Shown: positions 52,538 through 62,592 of the stretch, piece after piece
Numbering within the stretch: the stretch's first letter is position 1
Layout of the letters: every line of letters starts with the position of its first letter
Assembly (NCBI GenBank): GCA_001312405.1
Contig: BBDR01000016.1
Coordinates: 37,637 to 101,636, forward strand
Reading direction: 5' to 3'
DNA length: 64,000 nt
Origin: Clostridium sp. NkU-1
Lineage (GTDB): Bacteria; Bacillota_A; Clostridia; Lachnospirales; Lachnospiraceae
Notes under the pieces: generated by a model
What the model was told of the DNA's origin: nothing
The model's database searches: none
Seen by the model: only the letters and a program-made list of their open reading frames with translations
Made by a program: the position numbers and the translations under genes

Positions 52538-53353
52538 GTTTATATGACAAGATATTTCCGCCCAGGAAAATCGTATTGTCTGACGGAAAGACCGTCTTTC
52601 GGCCGGCTTCCAGCTTCCTCTGATCGCCTTAATCCTGGTTTTTTTAACCGTGCTGTCCGTGAAAATCACCGGCTTTGACATGAAGATTTTAATGGAAAGG
52701 GGAAACCAGTTCTTTGTTATTCTTGGGATGATGGTTCCACCGGCATTTTCCTATAGTGCCCAGGTGTGGAAGCCTTTGTTTGACACCATTAAGATGTCTC
52801 TTCTGGGGACCGTGGCAGGCGCCGTGGTGGTCATTCCCTTTGCAATGGCTGCTTCCACCAACATCATAAAAAGTGCTGCAATCGTCGGTATCATGAGATT
52901 GTTCTTAAGCATTGTAAGGACACTTCCCACCCTGGTGACCGCTCTGATCGCCACTTATGTGTTCGGCCTGGGTACCTGGCAGGAACTACGGCCATAGCAA
53001 TTTTCACCTTTGCCTATATGGGTAAGATTTTATATGAAGAGATCGAAACTGCCGATATGGGGGCCTTTGAGGCCATGGAAGCCATTGGAGCCACCAAGGT
53101 CCGGGCTTTTGTGAGTGCCATCATTCCTCAGGTGCTTCCTTCCTATATTTCCAATGGATTGTTCTGCTTTGAAGGAAATGTCCGCTACGCAGCCATTTTA
53201 GGCTATGTAGGTGCAGGCGGTCTTGGCCTGATCCTGAATGAGAAATTAGGCTGGAGAGAATACCCCAGCGTGGGCATGATCCTCATTATGCTGTTTGTTG
53301 CCGTATTTTTAATTGAGTCGGTGAGCCGTTACTGCCGCCGGAAACTGGTGTAG
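52534..53353 (+). CDS. phnE: PhnE-type ABC transporter permease 1, frame-interrupted
   Basis: Membrane permease of about 272 residues. The start ATG 52534 overlaps the phnC stop. After a short soluble N-terminus the helices begin at LIALILVFLTVLSVKITGF; MSLLGTVAGAVVVIPFAMAAS, VRTLPTLVTALIATYVFGLG, the coupling region GAFEAMEAIGATKVRAF and the PhnE-typical GNVRYAAILGYVGAGGLGLILNEKLG follow. Frame breaks lie near 52612 and 52977. It forms a heterodimer with permease 2. Confidence 0.88.
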
Positions 53354-53365
53354 GAGGGCTGACAG

Positions 53366-54174
53366 ATGAATAAACAGATTGAAAAAGCATATGAAGAGCG
53401 CCCAAGAAACACGGTTTATAAGATATCCGTGTCAATGGTCATCCTGGCCCTCATTCTATGGTCCGGTTCTGCCGTGGATTTTTCAGGAGGCGGACTTGGA
53501 GGCTTCAGATTGCCGGAAATATTTTAAACGGCATCTTTCATCCGGACAGGAAACTGCTGTTTAACTTGACCGTACAGGGAGTTCCCTATCTTCTTTTGGA
53601 AACGATTTGTATTGCATTTTTAGGAACCATTGTGGGGGCAGTTCTTGCCATTCCCTTGTCCTTTTTATCTGCTTCTAATTTAATGCCGGCTCCCATTGCC
53701 TATTTAAGCCGCCTGGTGATCATGGCGGTGAGGACCATTCCGGCCTTTGTATATGGCCTTATGTTCATCCGCGTCAGCGGACCCGGTGCTTTTACCGGAC
53801 TTTTGACCATGTCCGTCTGCTCCATTGGTATGGTATCCAAGATGTATATAGAAGCCATTGAGGATTTAGACACCAGGATTCTGGAATCCTTAGATGCCTG
53901 CGGCTGCAATACCTTCCAGAAAATACGGTATGGAATCCTGCCCCAGCTCATTCCAAACTTTGCATCAACGGTGATCTACCGGTTTGACATTAATTTAAGG
54001 GATGCAACGGTTCTGGGACTTGTAGGAGCCGGCGGCATTGGCGCACCATTGATCTTTGCCATGAATTCCTATCGGTGGAATGAGGCGGGAGCTATTTTGG
54101 TAGGCCTTGTGGTTCTGGTTCTTATTGTGGAATACATTTCCACCAAAATCCGCGTAAAGCTGGCCAGGGGGTGA
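53366..54174 (+). CDS. phnE: PhnE-type ABC transporter permease 2, frame-interrupted
   Basis: Second permease subunit of about 268 residues, 12 bp after permease 1. ATG 53366 follows GGAGG. Membrane helices begin with ISVSMVILALILWSGSAV; after a frame break near 53505 the sequence continues with QIAGNILNGIFHPDRKLL, LLLETICIAFLGTIVGAVLAIPLSFL (in part GTIVGAVLAIPLSFL), and the coupling region LESLDACGCNTFQKIRYGILPQ. INLRDATVLGLVGAGGIG matches the end of the PhnE family. Two distinct permease genes in the operon is a common arrangement for this importer type. Confidence 0.88.
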
Positions 54175-54178
54175 TCAG

Positions 54179-55696
54179 TTGGAGAAACAGGCAAGAATTT
54201 ATTACACCTCGGATGTTCACGGATACCTGTTCCCTACCTCTTACGGAGACAGAGAAGAGCGGCACATGGGGCTTTTAAACTGTATTACCAACTTTAAAAA
54301 GGATGGAAATACTCTTATTTTTGACGGAGGGGATACCCTGCAGGGAGCCCCTTTTGCTACCTATATCACTTCCCGGAAAGAAGCTGTCCCGGAGATGAAC
54401 CCCATAGCAAGGGTGTATAATGAAGCTGGATACGATGCCGTAGTCCCGGGAAACCATGACTTTAATTTTGGCTATGAATGCCTTGCAGAATACTTTCAGG
54501 CGCTTCAGGGAGTCTGCCTTTGTGCCAATGCAAAGGACCTGGAAGGAAAGGCGCGGATATCAGGGAGCCATGTCTTTACCCTGGAAAACGGGCTTCGCCT
54601 GGGAGTGACCGGCATTGTTACGGATTATGTAAACGTGTGGGAGCAGCCGGAGCATTTAGAGAAGATCCGCATTACCGATGCGTTTGAAGCGGCTGCAGAA
54701 GAGCTGCATAAGCTGAAAAGCCAGGCAGATGTCACTGTATGCATTTATCATGGCGGCTATGAATGTGATCTTGACAACGGAATGGTTTTAAGTACAACAG
54801 GTGAAAATGTGGGCTGCCGTATTTTAAAGGAGCTGGATTATGATATCCTTTTGACGGCACACCAGCACATGTCCGTTTCCGGAAGAGAGCTTTTTGGGAC
54901 CCATACCCTGCAGCTGGCCCCTAATGCCATACAATATGCCTGTTTGGATATCAGGCTTGAAAACGGAAAGGTTTCAGTGGAGTCTTCCATCTGCCCTGCC
55001 GGAGAGGTTCATGGGAAAGAGCCTTATGAGTCCCTGCTTCCGTTGGAGGAGGCAGTACAGGAATGGCTGGATGTAGACATCGGCTGCTTAAAAGAGCCGG
55101 TTCCGGAAAAGAATAAGCTGGAAATGGCCCTCCATGGGTCAGCCATCGCAGATTTTTTTAATCAGGTCCAGCTGGAATATTCGGGAGCGGATATTTCCTG
55201 CGTTGGCTTGGGAAATTCGCCCATCAGTCTGCCGGATCATGTGACCATGCGGGACATGGTCCGGGTGTATCCATTTTCCAATACCCTTGTGGTCCTGGAG
55301 GTAAATGAAGAATCCCTTAAAAAGGCATTGGAACGCTGCGCCGAATATTTTGCTTTAAAAGATGGGAATATTGAAATATCAGATGTGTTTTTAAAGCCTA
55401 AAGTGGAGCATTATAATTATGATTACTTTTCCGGGATAACCTTTGAAGTGGACTTAAAAGAGCCCGTGGGAAAACGGGTGAAAAAGATCCTGTATAAGGG
55501 AGAGCCTCTGGGAGACCGTTCCTTAAGCCTTTGCATGAGCGATTACCGGGCCAGCGGCACCGGCGGCTATGAGGTATACAGGGAATGCCGGGTCATAAAA
55601 CGCATTGGGACAGAGGTTCCCCAGATGGCCCTGGATTATTTGAAAAGGCATTCTGAGGTGGAGATCAGGAAAAACGGCGGAATAATACTTTTGTAA
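54179..55696 (+). CDS. 5'-nucleotidase / metallophosphoesterase, cytoplasmic
   Basis: Two-domain hydrolase of 505 residues, intact, start TTG 54179 four bp after the permease. The N-terminal calcineurin-like domain has YYTSDVHGY, FDGGDTLQGAP, PGNHDFNFG, HGGYECDLDN and LLTAHQHMS, the metal ligands of this family. The C-terminal domain has LGNSPISLPDHVTMRDMVRVYPFSN (part VRVYPFSNTLV) and SDYRASGTGGYEVY, the substrate-binding half of 5'-nucleotidases. Unlike most family members it lacks a signal peptide, so it works inside the cell. Its place at the end of an importer operon suggests it dephosphorylates a taken-up nucleotide or phosphate ester. Confidence 0.9.
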   Translation: MEKQARIYYTSDVHGYLFPTSYGDREERHMGLLNCITNFKKDGNTLIFDGGDTLQGAPFATYITSRKEAVPEMNPIARVYNEAGYDAVVPGNHDFNFGYECLAEYFQALQGVCLCANAKDLEGKARISGSHVFTLENGLRLGVTGIVTDYVNVWEQPEHLEKIRITDAFEAAAEELHKLKSQADVTVCIYHGGYECDLDNGMVLSTTGENVGCRILKELDYDILLTAHQHMSVSGRELFGTHTLQLAPNAIQYACLDIRLENGKVSVESSICPAGEVHGKEPYESLLPLEEAVQEWLDVDIGCLKEPVPEKNKLEMALHGSAIADFFNQVQLEYSGADISCVGLGNSPISLPDHVTMRDMVRVYPFSNTLVVLEVNEESLKKALERCAEYFALKDGNIEISDVFLKPKVEHYNYDYFSGITFEVDLKEPVGKRVKKILYKGEPLGDRSLSLCMSDYRASGTGGYEVYRECRVIKRIGTEVPQMALDYLKRHSEVEIRKNGGIILL

Positions 55697-55759
55697 AAGC
55701 AGCGGCCTGCTCTCTTTTAATCCGGCCATATACTGGAGATAGCAGAAAACTTCAAAACA

Positions 55760-55812
55760 ATGAAGCCATAACATTGTGCAGCGGCGCACAGGGTTATGGC
55801 TTCATCTTTTTG
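55760..55812 (+). terminator. Terminator of the phn-nucleotidase operon
   Basis: ATGAAGCCATAAC (55760-55772) and GTTATGGCTTCAT (55793-55805) form a 13-bp perfect stem, with an inner TGTGC/GCGCA helix and a T5 tail (C-T5). Confidence 0.92.
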
Positions 55813-55872
55813 CTTTATCTAACGATTGACTAATCATATATGGAAATCGCTATGATTCTTTATGAAGCCATT

Positions 55873-56792
55873 TCATTTACGAATATCCTTTAGGGGAAAT
55901 CTGATTAAGTTGAATCCCATGGTTCCAAATAAAATTGCAATGATTCCTATATAGTGATAATAGAACAATGGTTCATGTAAAAAGATGGTTCCAGCTAAGA
56001 TAGTTACAACGGTTGATACATTGTTGAAAAGACCAACTCTGGTTGCGTCCAATTTGCCCAATGCATATGTGGAAAGCAAAGCTGTTATTAAAGATGAAAA
56101 CACACCAAGATATATAATTGCCCAAACAAAGGACGGGTCTGAAAATGGTTCAAAATAGGCGGAAATATTACCATTTAAAATATGTTGAATGATAGAAATC
56201 AAGTTGAAAACAATACAGCCTGCAATACTCATAACATAAACGATTGAAAAAAACAGAATAATTTTTCGATATTTTTTTAATTAACACATTATAAATTGCA
56301 AATGATACTGCGGACATTAGAATAAACAGGAAACCAAGATAACTGTAATTGCCAATATTAAATCCATTCATTACATTGATGAAAACAACACCTGATACAG
56401 ATATGGCCATAAAAAGCTTTTGCAAGTTCCGTACCTGTTCTTTTAATATGATTCTGGCAGCAATGAGTGTCAAAACAGGAGCTGTGGCCTGCACAATCCC
56501 CGCCTCAGAGGAAGATATTATTTTCAGCCCAAGTGTTTGAAACAAAAAGAATAAAATAGGATAAGCGATGCTAAAGGGAATAATCTTGAACCAGTCAGCT
56601 GCACTGACCCTGATTTTATTGGGAGTAAAAAAATCTATAAATAAAAATACAAAGGGCCGCCAACGTAAACCTATGGGCCAATAAGGATAAGGTATCAGCA
56701 CTTTTCAGTGCTATTTTAACAAATAGAAAAGAAAAGCCAATAATCAATGCCTGGAGTGTTATTGCTAAATATGCTTTTATAGTATTTTTCAT
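55873..56792 (-). CDS. EamA/DMT-family exporter, frame-interrupted
   Basis: Ten-helix drug/metabolite transporter of about 306 residues. Two EamA halves: the first begins AYLAITLQALIIGFSFLFVKIAL and includes SSSEAGIVQATAPVLTLIAARIILKEQV (part TAPVLTLIAARIILKE); the second includes GVFSSLITALLSTYALGKLDATRVGLFNN and IFLHEPLFYYHYIGIIAIL. Frames break near 56650 and 56270 in A/T runs. The start ATG 56792 follows AAGGGTGG. It diverges from a MocR-type regulator gene 157 bp away, which typically controls such neighbours. Substrate unknown, possibly an amino acid. Confidence 0.85.
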
Positions 56793-56949
56793 TAAAACCA
56801 CCCTTCTGGAATACAGCCCACATGAAACAAACTGATAGATAAACTGCTGTTTCAGCCTGTATGCTCCTGTCTATATTGTATTATAGAAAGGAAACTGCTA
56901 CAATCAATATAAATTTAATCTGTACCGGTACAAAACGGGGAAGGTATAT

Positions 56950-58288
56950 ATGGAAAAATATATTATGATATCTAATGAATTGGAAGAGCTTATACACACT
57001 TCTGTTTTACAGGAAGGAGCCAGACTAAAATCCATTCGGGCATTATCACAAGAATATAAGTGCAGTAAAAGCACTGTCATAAAAGCGCTTGAGCATTTAA
57101 AGAACAAACACCTGCTTTATGCAGTACCCAAAAGCGGATATTATATTATAAAGAGAACCTTTGATGAATTACCGGAAAACAAAGGGCTGGTTGATTTTAC
57201 TAACACCGCTCCCAACTGGAGGCATTTTCCTTATTCCGATTTTCAGCATTGTCTTAATAAGGCTATTGACACTTATCAACAGGATTTATTTCAATACGGA
57301 ACGCTCCGTGGCCTCCCGTCTTTAATTGACGAAGGCAAACGGCTTCTGGAATCATATCAGGTTTATTGTAAAAACGAACAGATTGTTGTTTGCTCTGGTA
57401 TACAGCAGGCGTTGACTATTTTATGCCAAATCCCCTTTCCTAATAACAAAAAGACCGTTCTGATTGAAGAACCTGGCTATCACCTATTCATGCAAACATT
57501 AAAAATCATGAATATATCTGTTTCTACTATAAAAAGAGAACCTGATGGAATTGATTTTAATAAATTAGAAGAAATCTTTCGTACTGGAGATATAAAGTTT
57601 TTTTTACCTTATGCCCCGTATTCATAATCCTTTGGGCGTGTCTTATACCAAGGCGCAAAAAAGTCGGATTGTCTTTTTGGCAAACAAATATGATGTTTAT
57701 TTAGTTGAGGACGATTATATAGCAGACTTTGAAACGGATTTAAAGGCCGACCCATTATACTTTTATGATATAAATCAGAGAGTCATTTATCTGAAAAGTT
57801 TTTCCAAAATAATGTTTCCAGGCTTACGGGTTGGATTTGCGGTACTCCCTGAGACTATTTGTTCACAATTTGCAGAGTACAAACGATTGATTGACATTGA
57901 TAGCTCAATGTTTTCGCAAGGAGCACTGGATATTTATATAAAAAGCGGTATGTTCAACAGACATATTCATCAAGTTAGAAAAGTTTATGATGAAAAAGCA
58001 AAAAAGCTTGTGGATTCATTTGAACTCCATAAAATCGGCTGGTTGTTGCCCGATACGAAGATAAAGGGGGCAAAGACATTTTTGGAAATACCTGATTCTA
58101 TAAGCAAACATCTTTTAATAAATTCTTTGCGCAGGAAAGATGTTATAATTGAGGGTTTGGAGAAGAACTATTATACAAATAGTCAAACGGATCAAAGATT
58201 AAAACTCGACGTTGCAAATATTGATATTGAAAAAATCGAGGGAGCTGTGGAGATTATCAGTAATGAAGTTATGCGGCAAATGAAATAA
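56950..58288 (+). CDS. MocR-type regulator (GntR HTH plus aminotransferase-like PLP domain), frame-interrupted
   Basis: Regulator of about 445 residues. The N-terminal winged helix (residues 1-70) has RLKSIRALSQEYKCSKSTVIKALEHLKNKHLLYAV with the core CSKSTVIKALEHL. The rest is a fold-type I PLP domain: GTLRGLPSLIDEGKRLL, SGIQQALTILCQ, IEEPGYHLF, PRIHNPLGVSYT, VEDDYIADFE and the Schiff-base Lys in YLKSFSKIMFPGLRVGF. A surplus T in the T8 run at 57598-57605 breaks it. MocR proteins respond to PLP or an amino compound; the divergent EamA exporter is the probable target. Confidence 0.92.
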
Positions 58289-58434
58289 GCAGAAAGCACT
58301 GCCTCCACTAATTGGAAAGCGGGGTATATGTATTGATCCCTGCATAAGACGGATAGATAATTACTGTAATGTATGGTATGATGACAATAAGAAAAGTTGA
58401 GTTTCTGATTATTTATATAATAGGAGGTGGAGGT

Positions 58435-58959
58435 ATGGTTTATTACTTTGATGAGGAGGTTTTAATAAGAACAATTATTGAAACGGACCCTAAAACTATT
58501 TGTAAAGAGGAAGTAGCACAAGGATGGCAGGCAAACGAAGAAAAGTATTTGACCAGATTAGCGGACAACACTTCTGGTAAAGCTGTTTCTCTTGTCGCGG
58601 AATACAAAGGCAACGTCGCTGGATATATAAATGTGTATATCGATGCTTCCTGGGGTTCTTTTGCAAATATGGGGTATTGCGAAATTGTTGATTTTGGCGT
58701 ATTAGCAAAATACCGTTGTTGCGGAATAGGCTCTAAACTAATGGATACCGCTGAAAAGATTGCTTCGGAATATGCAGATGTAGTTTATCTTGGGGTAGGC
58801 TTACACAGCGGATATGGCAGCGCTCAAAGAATGTATTATAAGCGTGGTTACATACCTGACGGCAAGGGTGTATGGTATAAAGATAAAATAGCTGAGCCGC
58901 ATAAAACTTATTGCAACGATGATAACTTAATTCTGTATTTTAGCAAAAAGCTTAGATAG
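58435..58959 (+). CDS. GNAT-family N-acetyltransferase
   Basis: Intact acetyltransferase of 174 residues. The acetyl-CoA site lies in IVDFGVLAKYRCCGIGSKLMDTAEKIA (core AKYRCCGIGSKLM), followed by YLGVGLHSGYGSAQRMYYKRGYIPDG, the substrate-side helix and the beta-bulge of the fold. ATG 58435 is chosen over upstream starts because GGAGGTGGAGGT directly precedes it. It lies next to the MocR gene on the same strand but with 146 bp between them. The substrate cannot be predicted. Confidence 0.9.
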   Translation: MVYYFDEEVLIRTIIETDPKTICKEEVAQGWQANEEKYLTRLADNTSGKAVSLVAEYKGNVAGYINVYIDASWGSFANMGYCEIVDFGVLAKYRCCGIGSKLMDTAEKIASEYADVVYLGVGLHSGYGSAQRMYYKRGYIPDGKGVWYKDKIAEPHKTYCNDDNLILYFSKKLR

Positions 58960-59193
58960 CTATTATGAGTATAGGAGTAATTACGGGGGGCAGTGTCTTG
59001 GTGACATTGCTCCCTATTTTCGTTATAGCCCACAATCCCACGCTCATTCAAGTCTGATCCAGGAAACCATTGGTAAGCCATATTCATTGTAATTTCCTGT
59101 CCCGGCCGCCATTGTGATCCAATTCCATTGAAAAAGCCAGTACACGCAATCCAGATACAAAAAAATATCGTCATTTTATCCATTCTTTTATTT

Positions 59194-59303
59194 TAACCGA
59201 ATCAAGCAGCAATAGCTGCTGTTCGCTTATGCCCGATGGAGCGGGGCTTGCTGTAAGCAAGTAGGGGCGCGGATTGCGAATGCCCGCTTGACTGAATCAA
59301 GGA
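59194..59303. repeat. Interspersed repeat, long form (copy B)
   Basis: Starts with TTTTAACCGAATCAA and ends with GCGGATTGCGAATGCCCGCTTGACTGAATCAA (final part CGCTTGACTGAATCAA). Its two ends match the shorter element at 43824-43872. The middle contains AGCAGCAATAGCTGCT, a dyad, and GGGGCTTGCTGTAAGCAAG, a second hairpin. It is non-coding and lies in the otherwise empty 510-bp gap before the response-regulator gene, in which a minus-strand frame at 58908-59183 was judged unconvincing. Confidence 0.65.
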
Positions 59304-59469
59304 GCAAATTCAGTAAAAATAACCAGAAGATTAAATAGAAACGGAATAAAAAAATCAGAAACAGGTTATAAATGAATTTGTTACTGTCCCCGTTGAAAGA
59401 ATATTCAATTTTATGTATAATAGTATTATTACATTCAATGAAAAAGTTAGAATGAACCAGGGAGGAATT

Positions 59470-59847
59470 ATGAGCATCAGGGTTGTAGCAGTGGATAACT
59501 CAGAGGAATTATTAGTGAAACTGACTCGTATTTTAAAGGAAATAGACGGCATTGAACTGTGCGGAAGCTTCAATGAAGCCATTGCAGCCATGCAATATGT
59601 AAGGGAAAATCCGGTTGATATGGTGTTTTCGGATGTGGTTATGCCGGATATCAGCGGAATTACCCTTGCGGCGAAGCTGTATGAGCTGCCGGAACCGCCG
59701 GAAGTGGTACTGCTTTCCGGTATTCCCGGCTTTTCGCTGGAAGCCTGGAAGATCCGGGCCTTTGGCTTTATTATAAAGCCCTATAAAAAGACGCAGATTG
59801 TTAAAATGATTGATCAATATAGAATGGATAAAAGCAAAGTCGTATAA
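59470..59847 (+). CDS. Single-domain CheY-like response regulator
   Basis: Stand-alone receiver domain of 125 residues, intact. It has VVAVDNSEELLVKL (one of the two usual acidic residues is Asn, so metal binding may be weaker), the phosphoacceptor Asp in DMVFSDVVMPDISG (about residue 56) and the Lys in FIIKPYKKTQ. No effector domain follows. ATG 59470 lies 5 nt after GGGAGG. It has no adjacent kinase and sits upstream of gdpP, separated by a hairpin. Its output, chemotaxis or a protein partner, is unknown. Confidence 0.85.
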   Translation: MSIRVVAVDNSEELLVKLTRILKEIDGIELCGSFNEAIAAMQYVRENPVDMVFSDVVMPDISGITLAAKLYELPEPPEVVLLSGIPGFSLEAWKIRAFGFIIKPYKKTQIVKMIDQYRMDKSKVV

Positions 59848-59907
59848 AACAGGAAAAAGGCTGGGGGCTGCATCAAATAGCAATGGCATATGGTTATACC
59901 GTCACAG

Positions 59908-59942
59908 GGGGTTTTGCGTTTTATGTAACGCAAAAACCCTTT
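59908..59942 (+). terminator. Hairpin after the response-regulator gene
   Basis: GGGGTTTTGCGTT (59908-59920) pairs with AACGCAAAAACCC (59927-59939) around a 6-nt loop; a weak T3 tail follows. It lies 60 nt after the stop and before the gdpP promoter region. Confidence 0.7.
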
Positions 59943-60073
59943 AAAAATTGTTTCAAATCTGCTGAAGACCTTGTATTTCCTTAGTTTTGTATTTTAATGG
60001 ACGAACACAGATGACTATGTTATAATGTTAGGACAGTGAAAAGAGAACCCTTTTTTTCCATAAGGAGAAAGAT

Positions 60074-62135
60074 ATGAAAGAAAAGTTCAAAATAAAGGGA
60101 CAGCTGAGGACGTATATGCAGTGGCCGCTTTATCTGAGCGCATTGCTGATCGCTGCCAATACGGTGATCGGCGCAGCCAGTACAAAGGCGGGCATTATCA
60201 TGGCGTTTTTTTACACTCCTGTATGTAGGCATAGCAGTCTGGCTTTATACTTACAGAAGGAGACTTCTGATGAGCGGACTTGTGGAATTTTCTGCAGAAT
60301 ATTCCTGGACGCAGAAGCAGCTCCTTACCGATCTGGAACTTCCGTATGGAATGACGGATGAAAACGGAAGGATTCTATGGGGGAATACAGCGTTTTCAGA
60401 GGTGTTAGGGGAAGAAAAGCCTCTAAAGGTCACGAAAAAGAACATCATGACCATTTTTCCGGAGATAACGAAGGAAGTGTTAAAGCTTAACGAGGGTATT
60501 GCCGTTCTCCATGCCGAGTGCAATGGACGGAAATACCAGATCCGCTTAAAGGCTGTCTATATGAAAGAATCACCGGAGGTCATTGTTTCATCGCTTGGAG
60601 TGGAGGCTGCCGGACAGATGCTTGTGGCAGTCTATCTTTTTGATGAAACGGAAATCCTCACCTACAAGCAGATGGTGGATGATCAGAAAATGGTTGCCGG
60701 CCTTATTTATCTGGATAATTATGATGAGGCGCTGGAGAGTGTGGAAGAAGTGCGCCGTTCTCTGCTTACTGCCCTCATTGACAGGAAGATCACCAAGTAC
60801 ATTACCAATATGAATGGAATTGTTAAAAAGCTGGAAAAGGATAAGTACTTTATCGCTATTAAGCAGTCCTATATCACCGAGCTTAAGGAGAACCGTTTTT
60901 CCATTCTGGAGGAAGTTAAGACCGTCAATATCGGCAATGAGATGGCAGTGACCCTAAGCATTGGTCTTGGAATGAATGGAGACAGCTACTACCGGAATTA
61001 CGAATTTGCAAGAATTGCTATTGATATGGCCCTTGGACGGGGCGGCGATCAGGCGGTAATTAAAGATGGGGAACGGATCCAGTATTTCGGAGGCAAGGCC
61101 CAGCAGGTAGAGAAGACCACCCGGGTAAAAGCCCGCGTAAAGGCTCACGCCCTCAGAGAGCTGATGGAAACAAAGGACCGGCTGCTGATCATGGGGCACC
61201 GGTTAACAGATATCGACGCCTTTGGTGCTGCAATTGGAATTTACCGAATTGCTACTGCCATGGATAAGAAGGCCCATATCATTATTAATGAAGTGACTAC
61301 CTCAGTCCGTCCTATTCTGGACCGTTTTGTGGGTAATCCTGATTACCCGGAAGATTTATTCCTGACAGGGGGGAAGGCAGCAGAGCTGGTGGATGCCAAT
61401 ACCCTTTTGGTGGTGGTGGATGTAAACCGCCCCAGCATTACCGATGCGCCGGAGCTTCTGCGTCTTGTAAAGACCATTGTAGTCCTGGATCATCACAGAC
61501 AGAGCAGTGAGATCATTGACAATGCGGTCCTTTCCTATGTAGAGCCGTATGCTTCCTCTTCCTGTGAAATGGTAGCGGAAGTGCTGCAATACATTGCAGA
61601 TGGGATTAAGATCAAATCTGCGGAGGCAGATGCCCTATATGCAGGGATCGTCATTGATACGAATAATTTCACCAACCAGACAGGCGTCAGGACCTTTGAA
61701 GCGGCCGCCTTCTTAAGAAGAAACGGTGCGGATGTGGTCCGTGTGCGTAAGATGTTCCGTGATGACCTGGAAGATTACAAGGCAAAGGCGGAGGCTGTCC
61801 GGGATGCGGAGATTTTCGAGGGATCCTTTGCTATCAGCGTATGTTCTTCGGAAGGAATCGGAAGCCCTACGGTCGTAGGAGCCCAGGCAGCCAATGAGCT
61901 GCTGGACATAGCCGGAATCAAGGCATCCGTTGTAATGACTGATTATAATCATGCGGTGTATATAAGCGCCCGTTCCATTGATGAAGTGAATGTACAGGTC
62001 ATGATGGAAAAGCTGGGCGGCGGCGGACACCGTACCATTGCAGGCGCACAGCTTGGAGGCGTCAGCATTGAAGAAGCTAAAACCCGTGTAAAAGCGGTTA
62101 TTAAAGAGATGTTAGAGAAGGGAGACATATCATAA
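60074..62135 (+). CDS. gdpP: Cyclic-di-AMP phosphodiesterase GdpP, frame-interrupted near the start
   Basis: Membrane-bound hydrolase of c-di-AMP, about 686 residues. Two N-terminal membrane helices ([18 protein letters not shown] and, after correcting a surplus T in T7 at 60210-60216, [19 protein letters not shown]) are followed by a degenerate PAS domain ([20 protein letters not shown]), a degenerate GGDEF domain ([14 protein letters not shown]) and the catalytic DHH-DHHA1 pair: [32 protein letters not shown] and [14 protein letters not shown]. It is joined by overlap to rplI (ATAATG). c-di-AMP levels control wall and potassium homeostasis. The shift is a sequencing-type error. Confidence 0.93.
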
Positions 62136-62581
62136 TGGAAGTTGTATTATTAGAAGACGTAAAGGCATTAGGTAAGAAGGGACAGATCGTTAAGGTTAAC
62201 GACGGATATGCAAGAAATTTCATTCTCCCTAAAAAGCTGGGAATCGAAGCAACGGCTAAGAATTTAAATGACTTAAAGCTTCAGAAGGCCAATGAGGCAA
62301 GGATCGCAGCGGAACAGCTGGAGGCTGCAAAGGAGCTTGGAGCCAAGCTTTCTGAATCGTCTGTCACCTTGTCCATACGGGCAGGAGAAGGCGGAAGAGC
62401 CTTTGGTTCCGTATCCGGAAAAGAAATTTCCGCTGCTATTAAGAGCCAGCTGGGATATGACATTGATAAAAAGAAGCTGGTCCTCCCCGAACCGCTTAAG
62501 ACCTTTGGTTCCCATGAGGTTTCAATCAAGCTTCATAAAGATGTAACTGCAAAACTGATTGTTAAGGTAGTGGAAAGCTAG
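62135..62581 (+). CDS. rplI: 50S ribosomal protein L9
   Basis: Large-subunit protein of 148 residues, intact and of normal length. The N-terminal domain ([31 protein letters not shown]) carries the L9 signature, quoted here as [14 protein letters not shown]; a charged central helix ([20 protein letters not shown]) and the C-terminal domain with [13 protein letters not shown] and [14 protein letters not shown] follow. The start ATG 62135 overlaps the gdpP stop, the usual coupling of these two genes. It precedes dnaB by 11 bp. Confidence 0.97.
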   Translation: MEVVLLEDVKALGKKGQIVKVNDGYARNFILPKKLGIEATAKNLNDLKLQKANEARIAAEQLEAAKELGAKLSESSVTLSIRAGEGGRAFGSVSGKEISAAIKSQLGYDIDKKKLVLPEPLKTFGSHEVSIKLHKDVTAKLIVKVVES

Positions 62582-62592
62582 GAGGCATGAAC

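Noticed and set aside
58908..59183. Minus-strand frame of 91 codons with a signal-like start (MDKMTIFFCIWIACTGFF).
   Set aside because: No ribosome binding site, overlap with the end of the acetyltransferase gene, no family resemblance, and a low-complexity C-terminus. It may be a decayed gene but cannot be supported.
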